Positions 1-9,245 are shown, counted from the stretch's first letter. The stretch: 64,000 nucleotides of DNA from Thalassotalea sp. LPB0316 (GCF_014898095.1 NZ_CP062946.1:992001-1056000), one strand, 5' to 3'. Program-made: numbers and translations. The notes: a model not told the origin generated them from the sequence alone.

Positions 1-1331
1 TACTAGCGCTAGAAGAAGAGATCAGCGAGCAAAAACTTAAGCTGCAGGCTGCGGTGACCAGCAAAGTCAAGATGAGGCAAAATGCGCTCGAGCATGCCCA
101 GCTTCAGTTAGAAGAATTTAAACAAGAGTGTGATGCTGAGCGATTTGACCGCCATCGCCACTTCCTCGAGATCGCCAGAGAAGTGATTAGTTTAACTGAA
201 GGTGAGAGTTTTGAAGAAACTGTCCGAAAATCTTCGCTACTACTTGGTACGATTCAGCTGCTAAGCCCTAACGAGGGCAGTAAAATAGCTGAAAAAAACG
301 AAAAGCATAAACCGTTATACAAAGCCGTACTGAGCTTGCGCTTACTCGATGAGTTGTTGGCTGAAGAAGATCTTAATGATGAGTTTATTAGTCGCTATCT
401 AGGGGATATCCCTGCTGATCGCTATCACGAATTTCAAAGTGTTAATCCAGAAGCATATCAATACTTTTGTGAGCAGGTAAAAATTAGTGTTGTTACTGCA
501 GCAATAGTGCAAGACATTGGTAATTTTCACCCTGAAGCTCGCGCTATTTTATGCGGTGATAGCGGTAAAGAAAGTCCGTATCGAATGCTCGAAATTGAGC
601 AACGCAAAGAGCTGTTGCAGGTTTCATTTAGAGAAATGATGAAATATGTCAATGAAGGATTGGGTACTTTAAACTATATAGGGAATTCAAAAGAAGATCG
701 CGATCGCTTTATCAAAGATGAGAAAGCCAAACAGGTGTTTATTAAAAAGTTGCTCAAGCGCGCGGTTAATCCTCAACAAAGCATTGGTAACTTACTTAAA
801 GTACCGCAGATATATGCATCTATCGTACTGTCGACGAAAGATAACTATAACTACAAGGTGTTGCCCAAGGTGTTTAGTGTGTTAAATACCAATGCTGAGC
901 GCGGTGCTTGCCATCAAAGAGTTGTCGATAGCTTTTATAAAGTTGTTGGTATGTTTCCGCAAGGATACGGCGTGACCTATATTCCAAAAGCGTCTGATGG
1001 TAATTATATGGACAGTTATGAATATGCCATCGTGTGTTCTTTATATCCGAATAATCCAGAAGAACCGATTTGTCGGCCAGCAACTCGAGGACTCACTTTT
1101 ATTAGTCATGGCCAAGATACAACAATAGAAAAAGCCAGCAACCTCCACTTTACTCAAACGGCAAAACGATTAGCGAGGGTGAGTAAAAAGCGATTACTTG
1201 AGATCCTTGAAGTTATTGCGTCAAATTATGAAGAGCGAAAAGAGCTCGACGTATTGCCACGTTGTTGGTACCCCAATGATTATTTCTCAATTAAAAATCA
1301 TCAAAAGCTTTGGAATCGGTCAGTTTATTAA
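1..1331 (+). CDS. Unrecognised coiled-coil protein, 5' end outside the window
   Basis: The reading frame is open to the left edge, so the gene very probably begins upstream; the first internal GTG near base 54 has no ribosome-binding site and is not a convincing start. The visible N-terminal part is charged and heptad-like (LEEEISEQKLKLQ, ALEHAQLQLEEF), suggesting a coiled coil. The middle and C-terminal parts are soluble. A helical stretch followed by segments such as VQDIGNFHPEA and ICRPATRG faintly recalls degenerate HD/HD-GYP regulators, but no intact HD or GYP motif is visible. I do not recognise the family. It points the same way as the arg operon but is separated from it by about 375 bases, so it is probably an independent unit. 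Confidence 0.6.
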   Translation, partial: LALEEEISEQKLKLQAAVTSKVKMRQNALEHAQLQLEEFKQECDAERFDRHRHFLEIAREVISLTEGESFEETVRKSSLLLGTIQLLSPNEGSKIAEKNEKHKPLYKAVLSLRLLDELLAEEDLNDEFISRYLGDIPADRYHEFQSVNPEAYQYFCEQVKISVVTAAIVQDIGNFHPEARAILCGDSGKESPYRMLEIEQRKELLQVSFREMMKYVNEGLGTLNYIGNSKEDRDRFIKDEKAKQVFIKKLLKRAVNPQQSIGNLLKVPQIYASIVLSTKDNYNYKVLPKVFSVLNTNAERGACHQRVVDSFYKVVGMFPQGYGVTYIPKASDGNYMDSYEYAIVCSLYPNNPEEPICRPATRGLTFISHGQDTTIEKASNLHFTQTAKRLARVSKKRLLEILEVIASNYEERKELDVLPRCWYPNDYFSIKNHQKLWNRSVY

Positions 1332-1505
1332 TTGGGCTGAATTCGATGTTATCTTCAAAGCGTTATTTTAAGTTTTTATTCAAAAAATTTTCTCATCTTA
1401 CTAACTCGTCATTATAACGAGCCATCAATCCCCCCTGTTCATCTGCAGAAACCGCCATGAAAAGCGTTGTCAGCTAATCGTTGATTAACGATGAGTAAAA
1501 TTACA

Positions 1506-1523
1506 TGTAAATAATTATGCTAA
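1506..1523. promoter_or_regulatory. Candidate ARG box 1 (ArgR operator)
   Basis: TGTAAATAATTATGCTAA matches about 10 of the 12 constrained positions of the ArgR consensus (WNTNAATWWWWATTNANW), by my own reading. It is followed after 3 bases by a second similar box, the tandem spacing known for hexameric ArgR. Its position about 200 bases before argC suits arginine repression of the operon. This is inferred by eye from a degenerate AT-rich consensus. Confidence 0.4.
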
Positions 1524-1526
1524 ATT

Positions 1527-1544
1527 ATTGCATTTATATTTTTA
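1527..1544. promoter_or_regulatory. Candidate ARG box 2 (ArgR operator)
   Basis: ATTGCATTTATATTTTTA matches about 10 of the 12 constrained consensus positions and lies 3 bases after the first candidate box, the usual tandem geometry of ArgR sites. Each box alone could arise by chance in AT-rich DNA; the spacing is the main support. Confidence 0.35.
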
Positions 1545-1677
1545 TGCTGTTATCTTCTCTCCTAATTGTTACATAGCCCAATATTAGGTATTTAAAATGC
1601 ATTCACCTGTTTTACGACGAAGATAGTTAATTTCCCCGTCTTTTTGAAGTTTTAGGAAAACTTCAGTTGTTATTAAT

Positions 1678-1695
1678 AGTGAATAAAATTGCATT
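1678..1695. promoter_or_regulatory. Candidate third ARG box next to the argC ribosome-binding site
   Basis: AGTGAATAAAATTGCATT has a perfect left half-site (TGAAT) and a weaker right half. It lies just before the argC Shine-Dalgarno sequence (TTAGAGG), so ArgR bound here would block transcript elongation or initiation near the gene. It is a single site and the match is partial. Confidence 0.3.
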
Positions 1696-1707
1696 TTAGA
1701 GGTTGCC

Positions 1708-2748
1708 GTGAAGAAAGTTGCAATTATTGGTGCCAGTGGTTATGTCGGTGCTGAGTTGGCAGGATTGTTAGCTCAACACTCACAAGTTTCGATAGAACAC
1801 CTAGTGATATCGGAAAACAGTACTTCCTATGGAAAACATTTTGCGGACTTACATGCTCGCTGGCAGGGGGTTATAGATGTACCTCTGTTTACTTTTTCCG
1901 CACAATGGTTTGAGCAATATGGAAGTCAATTAGACGCGGTGTTTTTTGCCACACCCCATGAATTTAGTGCCCAATGGGCGGCTAAATTCGTCGAAGCAGG
2001 CGTGAAAGTATTTGATCTTTCTGGTGGCTTTCGCCTTAAATCATGCGATCAATATCCGCAGTATTACGGCTTTGAACATCAATTTCCTGAGTATGTTAAG
2101 CAAGCGGTTTACGGTTTGGCTGAGTTTAATGAGCAAACGATTAGTCAAGCCTCGTTAATTGCCGTTCCCGGCTGTTACCCAACAGCTAGTTTATTAGCGA
2201 TCAAGCCTTTAGCCGATAGTCAGCTAATTGATGAAAGCCAGCTTATCGTGGTTAACGGTATCAGTGGTGTTAGTGGTGCTGGCAGAAACGCTAATTTGGC
2301 AACAAGCTTTAACGAAGTGAGCTTAAAACCCTACAATATTCTGCAGCACAGGCATCAACCAGAAATTTCTCAAGAAGCTGGTTGTCAGGTTATTTTCAAT
2401 CCACATCTTGCGCCGTTTAAGCGCGGTTTATTATCGACAGTTACTTTGTCAGTTCAATCGGGTGTTAGTAGTCAAGATGTGCAACAAGCTTATCTAACGG
2501 CCTATCAAGATAAACCGTTGATTCGACTCAAGCAATCGTGGCCGCAAATAGATCACGTAGCGCACACGCCGTTTGCCGATATTTATTGCCAAGTCGATGA
2601 GCAAAAGCAAGTCGCTGTGGTTAGTTGCGCGATTGACAACTTGTTGAAAGGTGCAGCTGCCCAAGCCGTTCAATGCTTTAATTTAAGCTATGGTTGGGCA
2701 AGTCACCTTCACTTACTCCCTAAAACTATTAGCTTAGGAGCTGCTTAA
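1708..2748 (+). CDS. argC: N-acetyl-gamma-glutamyl-phosphate reductase ArgC
   Basis: Catalyses the third step of arginine synthesis: NADPH-dependent reduction of N-acetylglutamyl-5-phosphate to the semialdehyde. The protein (346 residues, normal for the family) opens with the Rossmann motif GASGYVGAEL and carries the active-site cysteine in VPGCYPTA at residue 156. The GTG start is supported by TTAGAGG shortly upstream and by the family-typical MKKVAIIGASGY beginning. It is the first gene of the operon argC-B-F-G-H-A; its stop codon overlaps the argB start by one base (TAATG), implying translational coupling. Arginine repression through ArgR is probable from the upstream boxes. Confidence 0.96.
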   Translation: MKKVAIIGASGYVGAELAGLLAQHSQVSIEHLVISENSTSYGKHFADLHARWQGVIDVPLFTFSAQWFEQYGSQLDAVFFATPHEFSAQWAAKFVEAGVKVFDLSGGFRLKSCDQYPQYYGFEHQFPEYVKQAVYGLAEFNEQTISQASLIAVPGCYPTASLLAIKPLADSQLIDESQLIVVNGISGVSGAGRNANLATSFNEVSLKPYNILQHRHQPEISQEAGCQVIFNPHLAPFKRGLLSTVTLSVQSGVSSQDVQQAYLTAYQDKPLIRLKQSWPQIDHVAHTPFADIYCQVDEQKQVAVVSCAIDNLLKGAAAQAVQCFNLSYGWASHLHLLPKTISLGAA

Positions 2749-3521
2749 TGAAACAGCCATTAGTGATTAAAGTCGGTGGCGCAATATTGACCAATGAACA
2801 AGCGCTAGCAGCGCTTTTTCAAGTGATCAAACAAGCCAAAGATCAGCAAATTGTCTTAGTACATGGCGGCGGTTATGTCGTTGATAACATGCTGTGCCAA
2901 GCCGGTTATAGTACGAAAAAAATTGATGGTCTAAGGGTAACACCGAAAAAGCAAATTCCGACCATTACCGGCGCATTAGCAGGCTATGTTAACAAAACAC
3001 TGGTCGCTAAAGCCTCACAGCAAGCGCTAGTCGCGGTGGGTTTATCACTTGCTGATGGTCAAATGACCCGTTGCCAACTTGCTAATCCGAAACTTGAAGC
3101 GGTTGGACAAGTCAGTGCTCATTCATCTCAGTTATTAGATACTTTATTAAAATCGGGTTGTTTACCGATCATTTCATCCATTGGTGCGCTCGATGACGGT
3201 CAGCTAGTTAATGTTAATGCAGATGATGCGGCAGTGGTCATTTGTCAATTGCTCAATGCTCAGCTGTTGTTATTAACCGACGTTAATGGTGTGAAAGGCG
3301 CTGATGGTCAATATCTATCAGCGTTAACTCAAGGACAAGCCAATCAACTTATTGAACAAGGCATTATTGCTGGCGGTATGACTGCCAAGGTTCATGCGGC
3401 ATTTGCAGCAGCAAATCATTTACGACGAAGCATCGCGGTTGCTAGCTGGCAATCGCCCGAGCAAATTTTATCGCTCGTTGCAGGACAAGCAGTCGGCACA
3501 CAAATTCAGCCCAACTGTTAG
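2748..3521 (+). CDS. argB: Acetylglutamate kinase ArgB
   Basis: Phosphorylates N-acetylglutamate with ATP, the second step of arginine synthesis, in the cytoplasm. Its length (257 residues) matches the short, arginine-insensitive enterobacterial type. Amino-acid-kinase signatures are visible: VKVGGA near the N-terminus, the substrate-binding HGGG near residue 40, and NVNADDAA before the ATP-binding region with GGMTAK near the C-terminus. It overlaps argC by one base and is followed by about 50 bases and argF. With the short ArgB form, feedback control in this pathway would normally act on the N-acetylglutamate synthase. Confidence 0.96.
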   Translation: MKQPLVIKVGGAILTNEQALAALFQVIKQAKDQQIVLVHGGGYVVDNMLCQAGYSTKKIDGLRVTPKKQIPTITGALAGYVNKTLVAKASQQALVAVGLSLADGQMTRCQLANPKLEAVGQVSAHSSQLLDTLLKSGCLPIISSIGALDDGQLVNVNADDAAVVICQLLNAQLLLLTDVNGVKGADGQYLSALTQGQANQLIEQGIIAGGMTAKVHAAFAAANHLRRSIAVASWQSPEQILSLVAGQAVGTQIQPNC

Positions 3522-3570
3522 TTACTTAGTTTTCAATTTTCGTTGTAAAAGTTTTATTTAAGGAAGCACA

Positions 3571-4485
3571 ATGTCGTTTTCACATTTTTTGGCGGATGAT
3601 CAACAAACTCAACCGCAAGTTAGCCAATTAATCACCTTGGCAAAACAGATCAAAGCAAATCCTGAACAATACACTAATGCGTTAGCGGGCAAATCAATCG
3701 TTATGCTGTTTGAGAAGCCGTCACTGCGCACTCACATCAGCTTTGATATCGGTATCCAAAAGCTAGGTGGCCATGCGTTGTATATCGGCCAACAAAACGG
3801 GCAATTAGGCGAGCGTGAACGCGTGGTTGACGTTGCCAAAAATTTAGCCTGTTGGTCTGATGCGATAGTCGCTCGGGTATTTGAGCATCAAGTACTTGAA
3901 GAGTTGGCCGAGCATGCCGGCATTCCCGTGATTAATGCCCTGTGTAACCTTTATCATCCTTGCCAAGCTCTTGCTGATTATTTAACCGTTGCCGAGCATT
4001 TTGATGATTTGAGCCAAGTGAATTTTGCCTATGTCGGCGATGGCAATAACGTGTCAAATTCACTGATGTTAAGTGCAGCAGTATTGGGTATTAACTTCAC
4101 ATTAGCCAGCCCGATGGGCTACTCAGGTGAGGCACATATTCTCGCCCAAGCACAAAAAATCGCCGAGCAAAGCGGTGCGAACATTACCTTAGTGAACGAC
4201 ATTAATGATCTTGGTCAGCAAGATGTCATCTACACTGATACTTGGGTGTCGATGGGCGATGAGGCAAAAGGCGCGAAAGTGTTGGAAAAATTTGCGCCCT
4301 TTCAAGTCAATCACGATCTCATGCAAGCGTGCCAGGCTAAATTTGTTATGCATTGTCAGCCGGCGCATTTAGGTCATGAAATCACACAAGAATTATTCGA
4401 TAGTGACTACTCACTTGCTCAGCAACAAGCTGAAAACAGAATGTGGGCACAAAATGCTGTATTAGTTAGCTTATTTGGCAACTAA
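3571..4485 (+). CDS. argF: Ornithine carbamoyltransferase ArgF
   Basis: Transfers the carbamoyl group to ornithine to give citrulline. The 304-residue protein has the carbamoyl-phosphate motif as KPSLRTH, typical of shorter OTCases, the HPCQALAD motif, and the ornithine-side motif DTWVSMGDE. The motif usually written HCLPA reads HCQPA here (residues 261-265), with glutamine in place of leucine. Since the SMG loop is of OTC type, I keep the OTC call over acetyl- or succinyl-ornithine carbamoyltransferase. A good ribosome-binding site (AAGGAAGC) precedes the ATG. It sits between argB and argG in the biosynthetic operon. Confidence 0.92.
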   Translation: MSFSHFLADDQQTQPQVSQLITLAKQIKANPEQYTNALAGKSIVMLFEKPSLRTHISFDIGIQKLGGHALYIGQQNGQLGERERVVDVAKNLACWSDAIVARVFEHQVLEELAEHAGIPVINALCNLYHPCQALADYLTVAEHFDDLSQVNFAYVGDGNNVSNSLMLSAAVLGINFTLASPMGYSGEAHILAQAQKIAEQSGANITLVNDINDLGQQDVIYTDTWVSMGDEAKGAKVLEKFAPFQVNHDLMQACQAKFVMHCQPAHLGHEITQELFDSDYSLAQQQAENRMWAQNAVLVSLFGN

Positions 4486-4527
4486 TACCGAAGTAACAGA
4501 TTAAGTAAAGAATTTAGGTAAAAGAAA

Positions 4528-5763
4528 ATGGCTTTAGCAAAAAATAAACAAGTAAAAAAAGTAGTTCTGGCATATTCAGGTGGTTTAGATACTTCGGCAA
4601 TTATTCCGTGGTTAAAAGAGAATTACGATGGCTGTGAAGTCATCGCATTTTGCGCTGATGTTGGGCAAGGTGAAGAAGAGTTAGCCGGTATTGAAGCAAA
4701 AGCGATTGCTTCTGGCGCGAGTGAATGTCACGTAGTTGATTTAAAAGAAGCGTTCGTTAACGACTATATATATCCTATCGTTAAAACAGGTGCTGTTTAC
4801 GAAGGCCAATATCTCCTTGGTACATCGATGGCGCGTCCTGTTATCGCTAAAGCTCACGTTGAAGTAGCGCGCAAAGTTGGCGCAGATGCCCTTTGTCACG
4901 GTTGTACTGGTAAAGGTAATGATCAGGTGCGCTTTGAGGCGTGCTTCGCCGCACTTGCACCTGAATTGACCGTAATCGCACCTTGGCGTGAGTGGGATAT
5001 GGTATCACGTGAAGATTTACTCGATTATTTGGCTGAGCGCGATATTCCATGCTCTGCATCACTTACTAAAATTTATTCTCGCGATGCCAACGCGTGGCAC
5101 ATCTCTCATGAAGGTGGTGAATTAGAAGATCCTTGGTGCCAGCCGTCAAAAGAAGTTTGGACAATGACCGTAGATCCGCTTGATGCACCAAACACACCAG
5201 ACTACGTCACCTTAAGTTTTGAGCAAGGTGTACTGACCCAAGTTGATGGCAAAGCACTATCGCCATTTCAGGCCTTGATGTACCTCAATGATAAAGCTGG
5301 CGCTCATGGTGTTGGCCGTATCGATATTGTTGAAAATCGCTTGGTTGGTATGAAATCAAGAGGCTGTTACGAAACGCCAGGTGGTACAGTGCTAATGGCT
5401 GCCTATAAAGGGTTAGAGAGCCTAATTTTAGATAAAGAATCGTTAAAGTTTAGAGAGTCTATTGGCCTGGAGTTTTCACATGTCATTTACGATGGTCGTT
5501 GGTTTACGCCACTAGCTAAGGCGCAATTAGCGGCAGCTCAATCACTCGCTGAAAATGTCACTGGTGATGTCGTTGTTCAATTATACAAGGGCCAAGCCAC
5601 GGTTACTCAGCGTCAATCGCCAAACAGCCTATACTCTGAAGCGTTTGCCACCTTTGGTGAAGACGATGTTTACGATCAAAAACACGCCGAAGGTTTCATT
5701 CGTTTATATAGCTTATCAAGCCGAATTGCGGCATTGTCTAAGCAGGCGAAAGTGGAGAAATAG
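4528..5763 (+). CDS. argG: Argininosuccinate synthase ArgG
   Basis: Condenses citrulline and aspartate with ATP to give argininosuccinate. The protein (411 residues) has the N-type ATP pyrophosphatase loop AYSGGLDTS at residues 15-23, followed by the family's [13 protein letters not shown] segment and [10 protein letters not shown]. Its size and motifs are those of the common bacterial ArgG type 1. The stop is only two bases before the argH start, so the two genes are co-transcribed and probably translationally coupled. Confidence 0.97.
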   Translation: MALAKNKQVKKVVLAYSGGLDTSAIIPWLKENYDGCEVIAFCADVGQGEEELAGIEAKAIASGASECHVVDLKEAFVNDYIYPIVKTGAVYEGQYLLGTSMARPVIAKAHVEVARKVGADALCHGCTGKGNDQVRFEACFAALAPELTVIAPWREWDMVSREDLLDYLAERDIPCSASLTKIYSRDANAWHISHEGGELEDPWCQPSKEVWTMTVDPLDAPNTPDYVTLSFEQGVLTQVDGKALSPFQALMYLNDKAGAHGVGRIDIVENRLVGMKSRGCYETPGGTVLMAAYKGLESLILDKESLKFRESIGLEFSHVIYDGRWFTPLAKAQLAAAQSLAENVTGDVVVQLYKGQATVTQRQSPNSLYSEAFATFGEDDVYDQKHAEGFIRLYSLSSRIAALSKQAKVEK

Positions 5764-5765
5764 TT

Positions 5766-7697
5766 ATGGCATTGTGGGGCGGTCGCTTTAAAGAGCAGGC
5801 AAGTGCGCAGTTTAAGAAGTTTAATGATTCATTGCCGGTTGATTATCGACTCGCGGTTCAAGACATTGTTGGCTCGATTGCGTGGGCTGGTGCGTTAAAT
5901 CAAGTCGGTGTCTTGAGCGACCAAGAGGTCGCGACGCTTGAATCAGCATTACTTGAATTAAAGACATCCGTTGAGCAAAACCCGAAACAGATTTTGGTAT
6001 CCGACGCTGAAGATATTCACAGTTGGGTTGAGCTCCAACTTATCGAAAAAACCGGTGATCTCGGCAAAAAACTGCACACAGGGCGTAGCCGTAATGATCA
6101 GGTAGCGACCGACTTAAAGCTTTGGTGTAAAGAAACGGGTGGTGAGTTGTTATTTGCCTTAGTGAATTTACAACAAGCATTAATGAACTTGGCAGAGCGC
6201 GAGAGCAATACCGTATTGCCTGGCTATACTCATTTACAACGCGCTCAACCGGTAACTTTTGGTCATTGGTGTTTAGCTTATGTTGAGATGTTTAACCGCG
6301 ATATCGGCCGGTTAAAAGATGCTTTATATCGCGCCGATACGTCGCCGCTTGGCTCTGGTGCGCTAGCCGGTACCGCTTACCCGATTGATCGCAATTTGTT
6401 GGCGCAAAACTTAGGTTTTAGAACGGCGACAATTAACAGTCTTGACGCGGTTTCTGACAGAGATCATGTGATCGAATTACTCGCAACCGCGAGCGTCAGT
6501 ATGATGCATTTATCGCGCTTTGCCGAAGATTTGATTTTTTACAACTCTGGCGAAGCTGGCTTTGTAGAAATGAGTGATCTAGTCAGCTCAGGCTCCTCGT
6601 TAATGCCGCAAAAGAAAAATCCTGATGCCTGTGAATTAATTCGCGGTAAAGCAGGGCGTGTCTTTGGCTCATTAACCGGCATGTTGACTACGATGAAGGC
6701 TTTAGCACTTGCCTATAACAAAGATATGCAAGAAGACAAAGAAGGCTTATTCGACGCGCTTGATACTTGGCAAGAATGTATGGAAATGGCGGTTTTGGTT
6801 GCACAAGGTTTAAAGGTTAATAGCGCGAGAACGTTAGCGGCAGCACAGCAAGGTTACGCCAACGCGACTGAGCTTGCCGATTATTTAGTGAGTAAAGACG
6901 TGCCGTTTCGCGAAGCCCATCACATTGTTGGTGAAGTGGTATTAACGGCGATTGAACAAGGCGTGCCGCTTGAAGATTTAACGCTCACGCAGCTCCAACA
7001 ATTTAGCGATAAGATTGAGCAAGATGTCTATCAGCACTTAACCATTGAGTCGACGCTCGATAAACGCGAAGCGCTCGGCGGTACTTCACGTGCCCAAGTG
7101 AAAAAAGCGATTGCCGATATTCAAAGTGATCACCAACAAATACTCAACACCCAAGTCGTCGGTGCGCCGGGTAAAAAACAAATTGAGTTTGCTTTAAGAC
7201 AAGTACAACAACGCTTGAACGCTCAGCGGGCGGCGGCGATGTCGGTGCGGCGAGCAAAAATGTCAGACGTCGATAAGATTGAAGAGCTCGTTAGTTATTG
7301 GGCGCAAAAAGGTGAGATATTACCGAGAACTCGTGACAACATTATTCACGATATTCAAAACTTTGTTGTTGCCGAGCTCGACGGTGTAGTGGTCGGTTGT
7401 GCTTCGCTTTATATTTATCAAACCGATCTTGCTGAGATTCGCTCAGTGGTGATTGATAAAGCGTTTCACAAGCAAGGTCAAGGGCAAGCACTCGTGCAAT
7501 ATTTACTCGAATTTGCTCATCAAATGGAGTTAGGCAAAATCATCGTTTTGACCTACATTCCAGAATATTTTAAGCAGTTAGGCTTTGATTTGATCGATAA
7601 AAACTCATTACCAGAAAATATCATTGAAGACAGTGAGCCGAGCCCGTTTAAAAATGAAGATGACGAAGTTGCCATGCAATATTTAGTCGGTGCGTAA
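5766..7697 (+). CDS. argH: ArgH(A): argininosuccinate lyase fused to a GNAT acetyltransferase domain
   Basis: The first 460 or so residues are argininosuccinate lyase, which splits argininosuccinate into arginine and fumarate. [13 protein letters not shown] and the signature [20 protein letters not shown] are intact. From about residue 490 a GNAT domain follows ([17 protein letters not shown], then a core with [11 protein letters not shown] and a C-terminal [12 protein letters not shown]). This matches the ArgH(A) fusion described for Moritella and Vibrio relatives, where the extra domain supplies N-acetylglutamate synthase activity, the first step of the pathway. At 643 residues it is about 180 longer than plain ArgH. 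A separate full-length argA follows at once, so two possible NAGS activities lie next to each other. Confidence 0.95.
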   Translation: MALWGGRFKEQASAQFKKFNDSLPVDYRLAVQDIVGSIAWAGALNQVGVLSDQEVATLESALLELKTSVEQNPKQILVSDAEDIHSWVELQLIEKTGDLGKKLHTGRSRNDQVATDLKLWCKETGGELLFALVNLQQALMNLAERESNTVLPGYTHLQRAQPVTFGHWCLAYVEMFNRDIGRLKDALYRADTSPLGSGALAGTAYPIDRNLLAQNLGFRTATINSLDAVSDRDHVIELLATASVSMMHLSRFAEDLIFYNSGEAGFVEMSDLVSSGSSLMPQKKNPDACELIRGKAGRVFGSLTGMLTTMKALALAYNKDMQEDKEGLFDALDTWQECMEMAVLVAQGLKVNSARTLAAAQQGYANATELADYLVSKDVPFREAHHIVGEVVLTAIEQGVPLEDLTLTQLQQFSDKIEQDVYQHLTIESTLDKREALGGTSRAQVKKAIADIQSDHQQILNTQVVGAPGKKQIEFALRQVQQRLNAQRAAAMSVRRAKMSDVDKIEELVSYWAQKGEILPRTRDNIIHDIQNFVVAELDGVVVGCASLYIYQTDLAEIRSVVIDKAFHKQGQGQALVQYLLEFAHQMELGKIIVLTYIPEYFKQLGFDLIDKNSLPENIIEDSEPSPFKNEDDEVAMQYLVGA

Positions 7698-7707
7698 GAG
7701 AGCTTTA

Positions 7708-9030
7708 ATGAACACACCCAATATTGATCAGCCTAGTTATGTAAAGTGGTTTCGCCACGCAGCGCCTTATATCAATGCTCATCGCGGTAAAACCGTGGTG
7801 ATGATGTTTGGCGGCGAGGCGGTGTTAGATCAAAATTTTTCAAATATTATTCACGATATTGCGCTGTTGCGAAGTTTGGGCGTGAAGCTAGTTTTGGTTC
7901 ATGGCGCGAGACCGCAAATCGACCAACGGATGCAACTACTTGGCGCAGAACAAACGTTTGAAAATAATTTGCGCATTACCGATAGTGATAGCTTAATGGC
8001 AGTAAAAGATGCTACCGGTGCACTGCGCCTTCACATTGAGGCGCTGCTGACCATGGGGCTAGCCAATTCGCCAATGCACGGCAGTGAAATTCGAGTAAGT
8101 TCAGGTAATTTTGTGATCGCAAAGCCAATTGGTGTTAAGCAAGGTGTTGATTATAAACACACCGGACTAGTTCGCCGTATCGACACCAAGGGGATTGAGA
8201 ATCAGCTGGAGCTAGGCTCGATTGTCTTGCTTTCACCCGTTGGTTATTCACCGACAGGTGAGGTTTTTAATTTGGCGTTGGAAGATGTCGCGACGCAAGC
8301 GGCTATTGCATTACAAGCTGATAAGCTCATTGCTTTTACCAAAGGGCAAGGCTTACTCGATGAAACTGGTCAGTTAATTCGAAGCTGCAGTGTTGGTACG
8401 GTAAAAAGCTTGTTAGATAACAGCAGTGATTACAATCAGCAATTACTGTTGCAGGCGATTATCCAAAGTGGTGAAAACGGCGTTGAACGCTGTCACTGTG
8501 TGAGCTATCAAAGCGATACTGCACTATTACAAGAATTGTTTACTCGTGATGGCGCAGGCACGTTAATCGCCAAAGATCACAAAGAGCAAATTTCAACGGC
8601 GACGATTGATGATGTCGGTGGCATTTTGGAGTTGATCGAGCCGCTTGAAGCCGAAGGCGTGTTAGTAAAGCGCTCCCGCGAATTACTCGAGCTCGAAATC
8701 GATCGCTTTTTAGTATTGAAAAAAGAAGACGTCATTATTGCCTGTGCCGCATTATATCCCTACCCTGAAGTTGGTTGTGGCGAACTAGCCTGTGTTGCCA
8801 TCCATCCCGATTACCGCAAGGGTAATCGAGGCGAACACTTACTCAGTGCGGTAGAGGCCTTTGCTAAGCGACAAAAACTCAATGAGCTCTTTGTGTTAAC
8901 AACTGTTAGTGCTCATTGGTTTTTAGAAAAAGGTTTTGTTGAGAGCTCAGTTGATTACTTACCTGAAGGTAAAAAGCAAATTTACAACTTACAACGCAAA
9001 TCAAAAGTCTTTGTTAAACGCATCGTTTAA
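7708..9030 (+). CDS. argA: N-acetylglutamate synthase ArgA
   Basis: Acetylates glutamate with acetyl-CoA, the committed and feedback-regulated first step of arginine synthesis. The 440-residue protein has an N-terminal amino-acid-kinase-like domain (VMMFGGEAVLD, LVLVHGARPQID), which in this family binds arginine rather than doing catalysis. A C-terminal GNAT domain (CGELACVAIHPDYRKGNRGEHLL) follows. I chose the ATG giving MNTPNIDQPSY because AAGAGAGC lies just upstream; the longer GTG start at 7690 would overlap argH and has no better site. It is the last gene of the operon, close behind ArgH(A), which may duplicate its acetyltransferase activity. Confidence 0.94.
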   Translation: MNTPNIDQPSYVKWFRHAAPYINAHRGKTVVMMFGGEAVLDQNFSNIIHDIALLRSLGVKLVLVHGARPQIDQRMQLLGAEQTFENNLRITDSDSLMAVKDATGALRLHIEALLTMGLANSPMHGSEIRVSSGNFVIAKPIGVKQGVDYKHTGLVRRIDTKGIENQLELGSIVLLSPVGYSPTGEVFNLALEDVATQAAIALQADKLIAFTKGQGLLDETGQLIRSCSVGTVKSLLDNSSDYNQQLLLQAIIQSGENGVERCHCVSYQSDTALLQELFTRDGAGTLIAKDHKEQISTATIDDVGGILELIEPLEAEGVLVKRSRELLELEIDRFLVLKKEDVIIACAALYPYPEVGCGELACVAIHPDYRKGNRGEHLLSAVEAFAKRQKLNELFVLTTVSAHWFLEKGFVESSVDYLPEGKKQIYNLQRKSKVFVKRIV

Positions 9031-9036
9031 TCTATT

Positions 9037-9234
9037 TAACCTGAACTCGGGATAAGAAGTTAGCTAACCTATTAAAAGTAAAAACTTATAATCACTGTCA
9101 ACTGTTCTAGCGAGGGATTTTTTCTTAGTACTAGACAAATTTGTTTGGAATAGCCCGCTATTGCACACAAATTTAACAACGTAATAAGGAAAAATAACCG
9201 CTAGAAAGCAATTTGTTATCCCGAGTTCAGGTTA
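9037..9234. mobile_element. Palindromic MITE-like element
   Basis: A 198-base non-coding element has perfect 19-base terminal inverted repeats, TAACCTGAACTCGGGATAA at 9037-9055 and its complement at 9216-9234. Inside lies a second, imperfect palindrome. Arms from TTCTAGCG (9105) and CGCTAGAA (ending 9206) continue through T-rich/A-rich stretches and AAATTTGT pairs to a centre near 9155 (AATAGC, two bases, GCTATT). Size, terminal repeats and lack of coding capacity are those of a miniature inverted-repeat transposable element. TTTAAT occurs at 9026 and 9235, but 5 bases separate the left copy from the repeat, so a target duplication is uncertain. It sits between the convergent arg and glucosylglycerate operons and could fold to end transcription from either side. 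Confidence 0.65.
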
Positions 9235-9245
9235 TTTAATTGAGC

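Larger units (their letters stand above)
1332..1707. other. Intergenic region upstream of argC
   Basis: This 376-base AT-rich stretch contains no convincing gene on either strand. It holds a short palindrome (ATCGTT, 4-base loop, AACGAT) near base 1480 and, downstream of it, sequences resembling ArgR operators. The argC promoter must lie here. In many gammaproteobacteria argE is transcribed divergently from argC at this place; no argE is present in this window. Confidence 0.6.

Noticed and set aside
54..1331. GTG at base 54 as the true start of the first gene
   Set aside because: The same frame is open to the left edge with coiled-coil-like sequence and no ribosome-binding site lies before the GTG; a truncated gene is more likely.
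7690..9030. Longer ArgA from the GTG inside argH
   Set aside because: The ATG at 7708 has AAGAGAGC just upstream and gives the expected N-terminus; the extension would be six unsupported residues.
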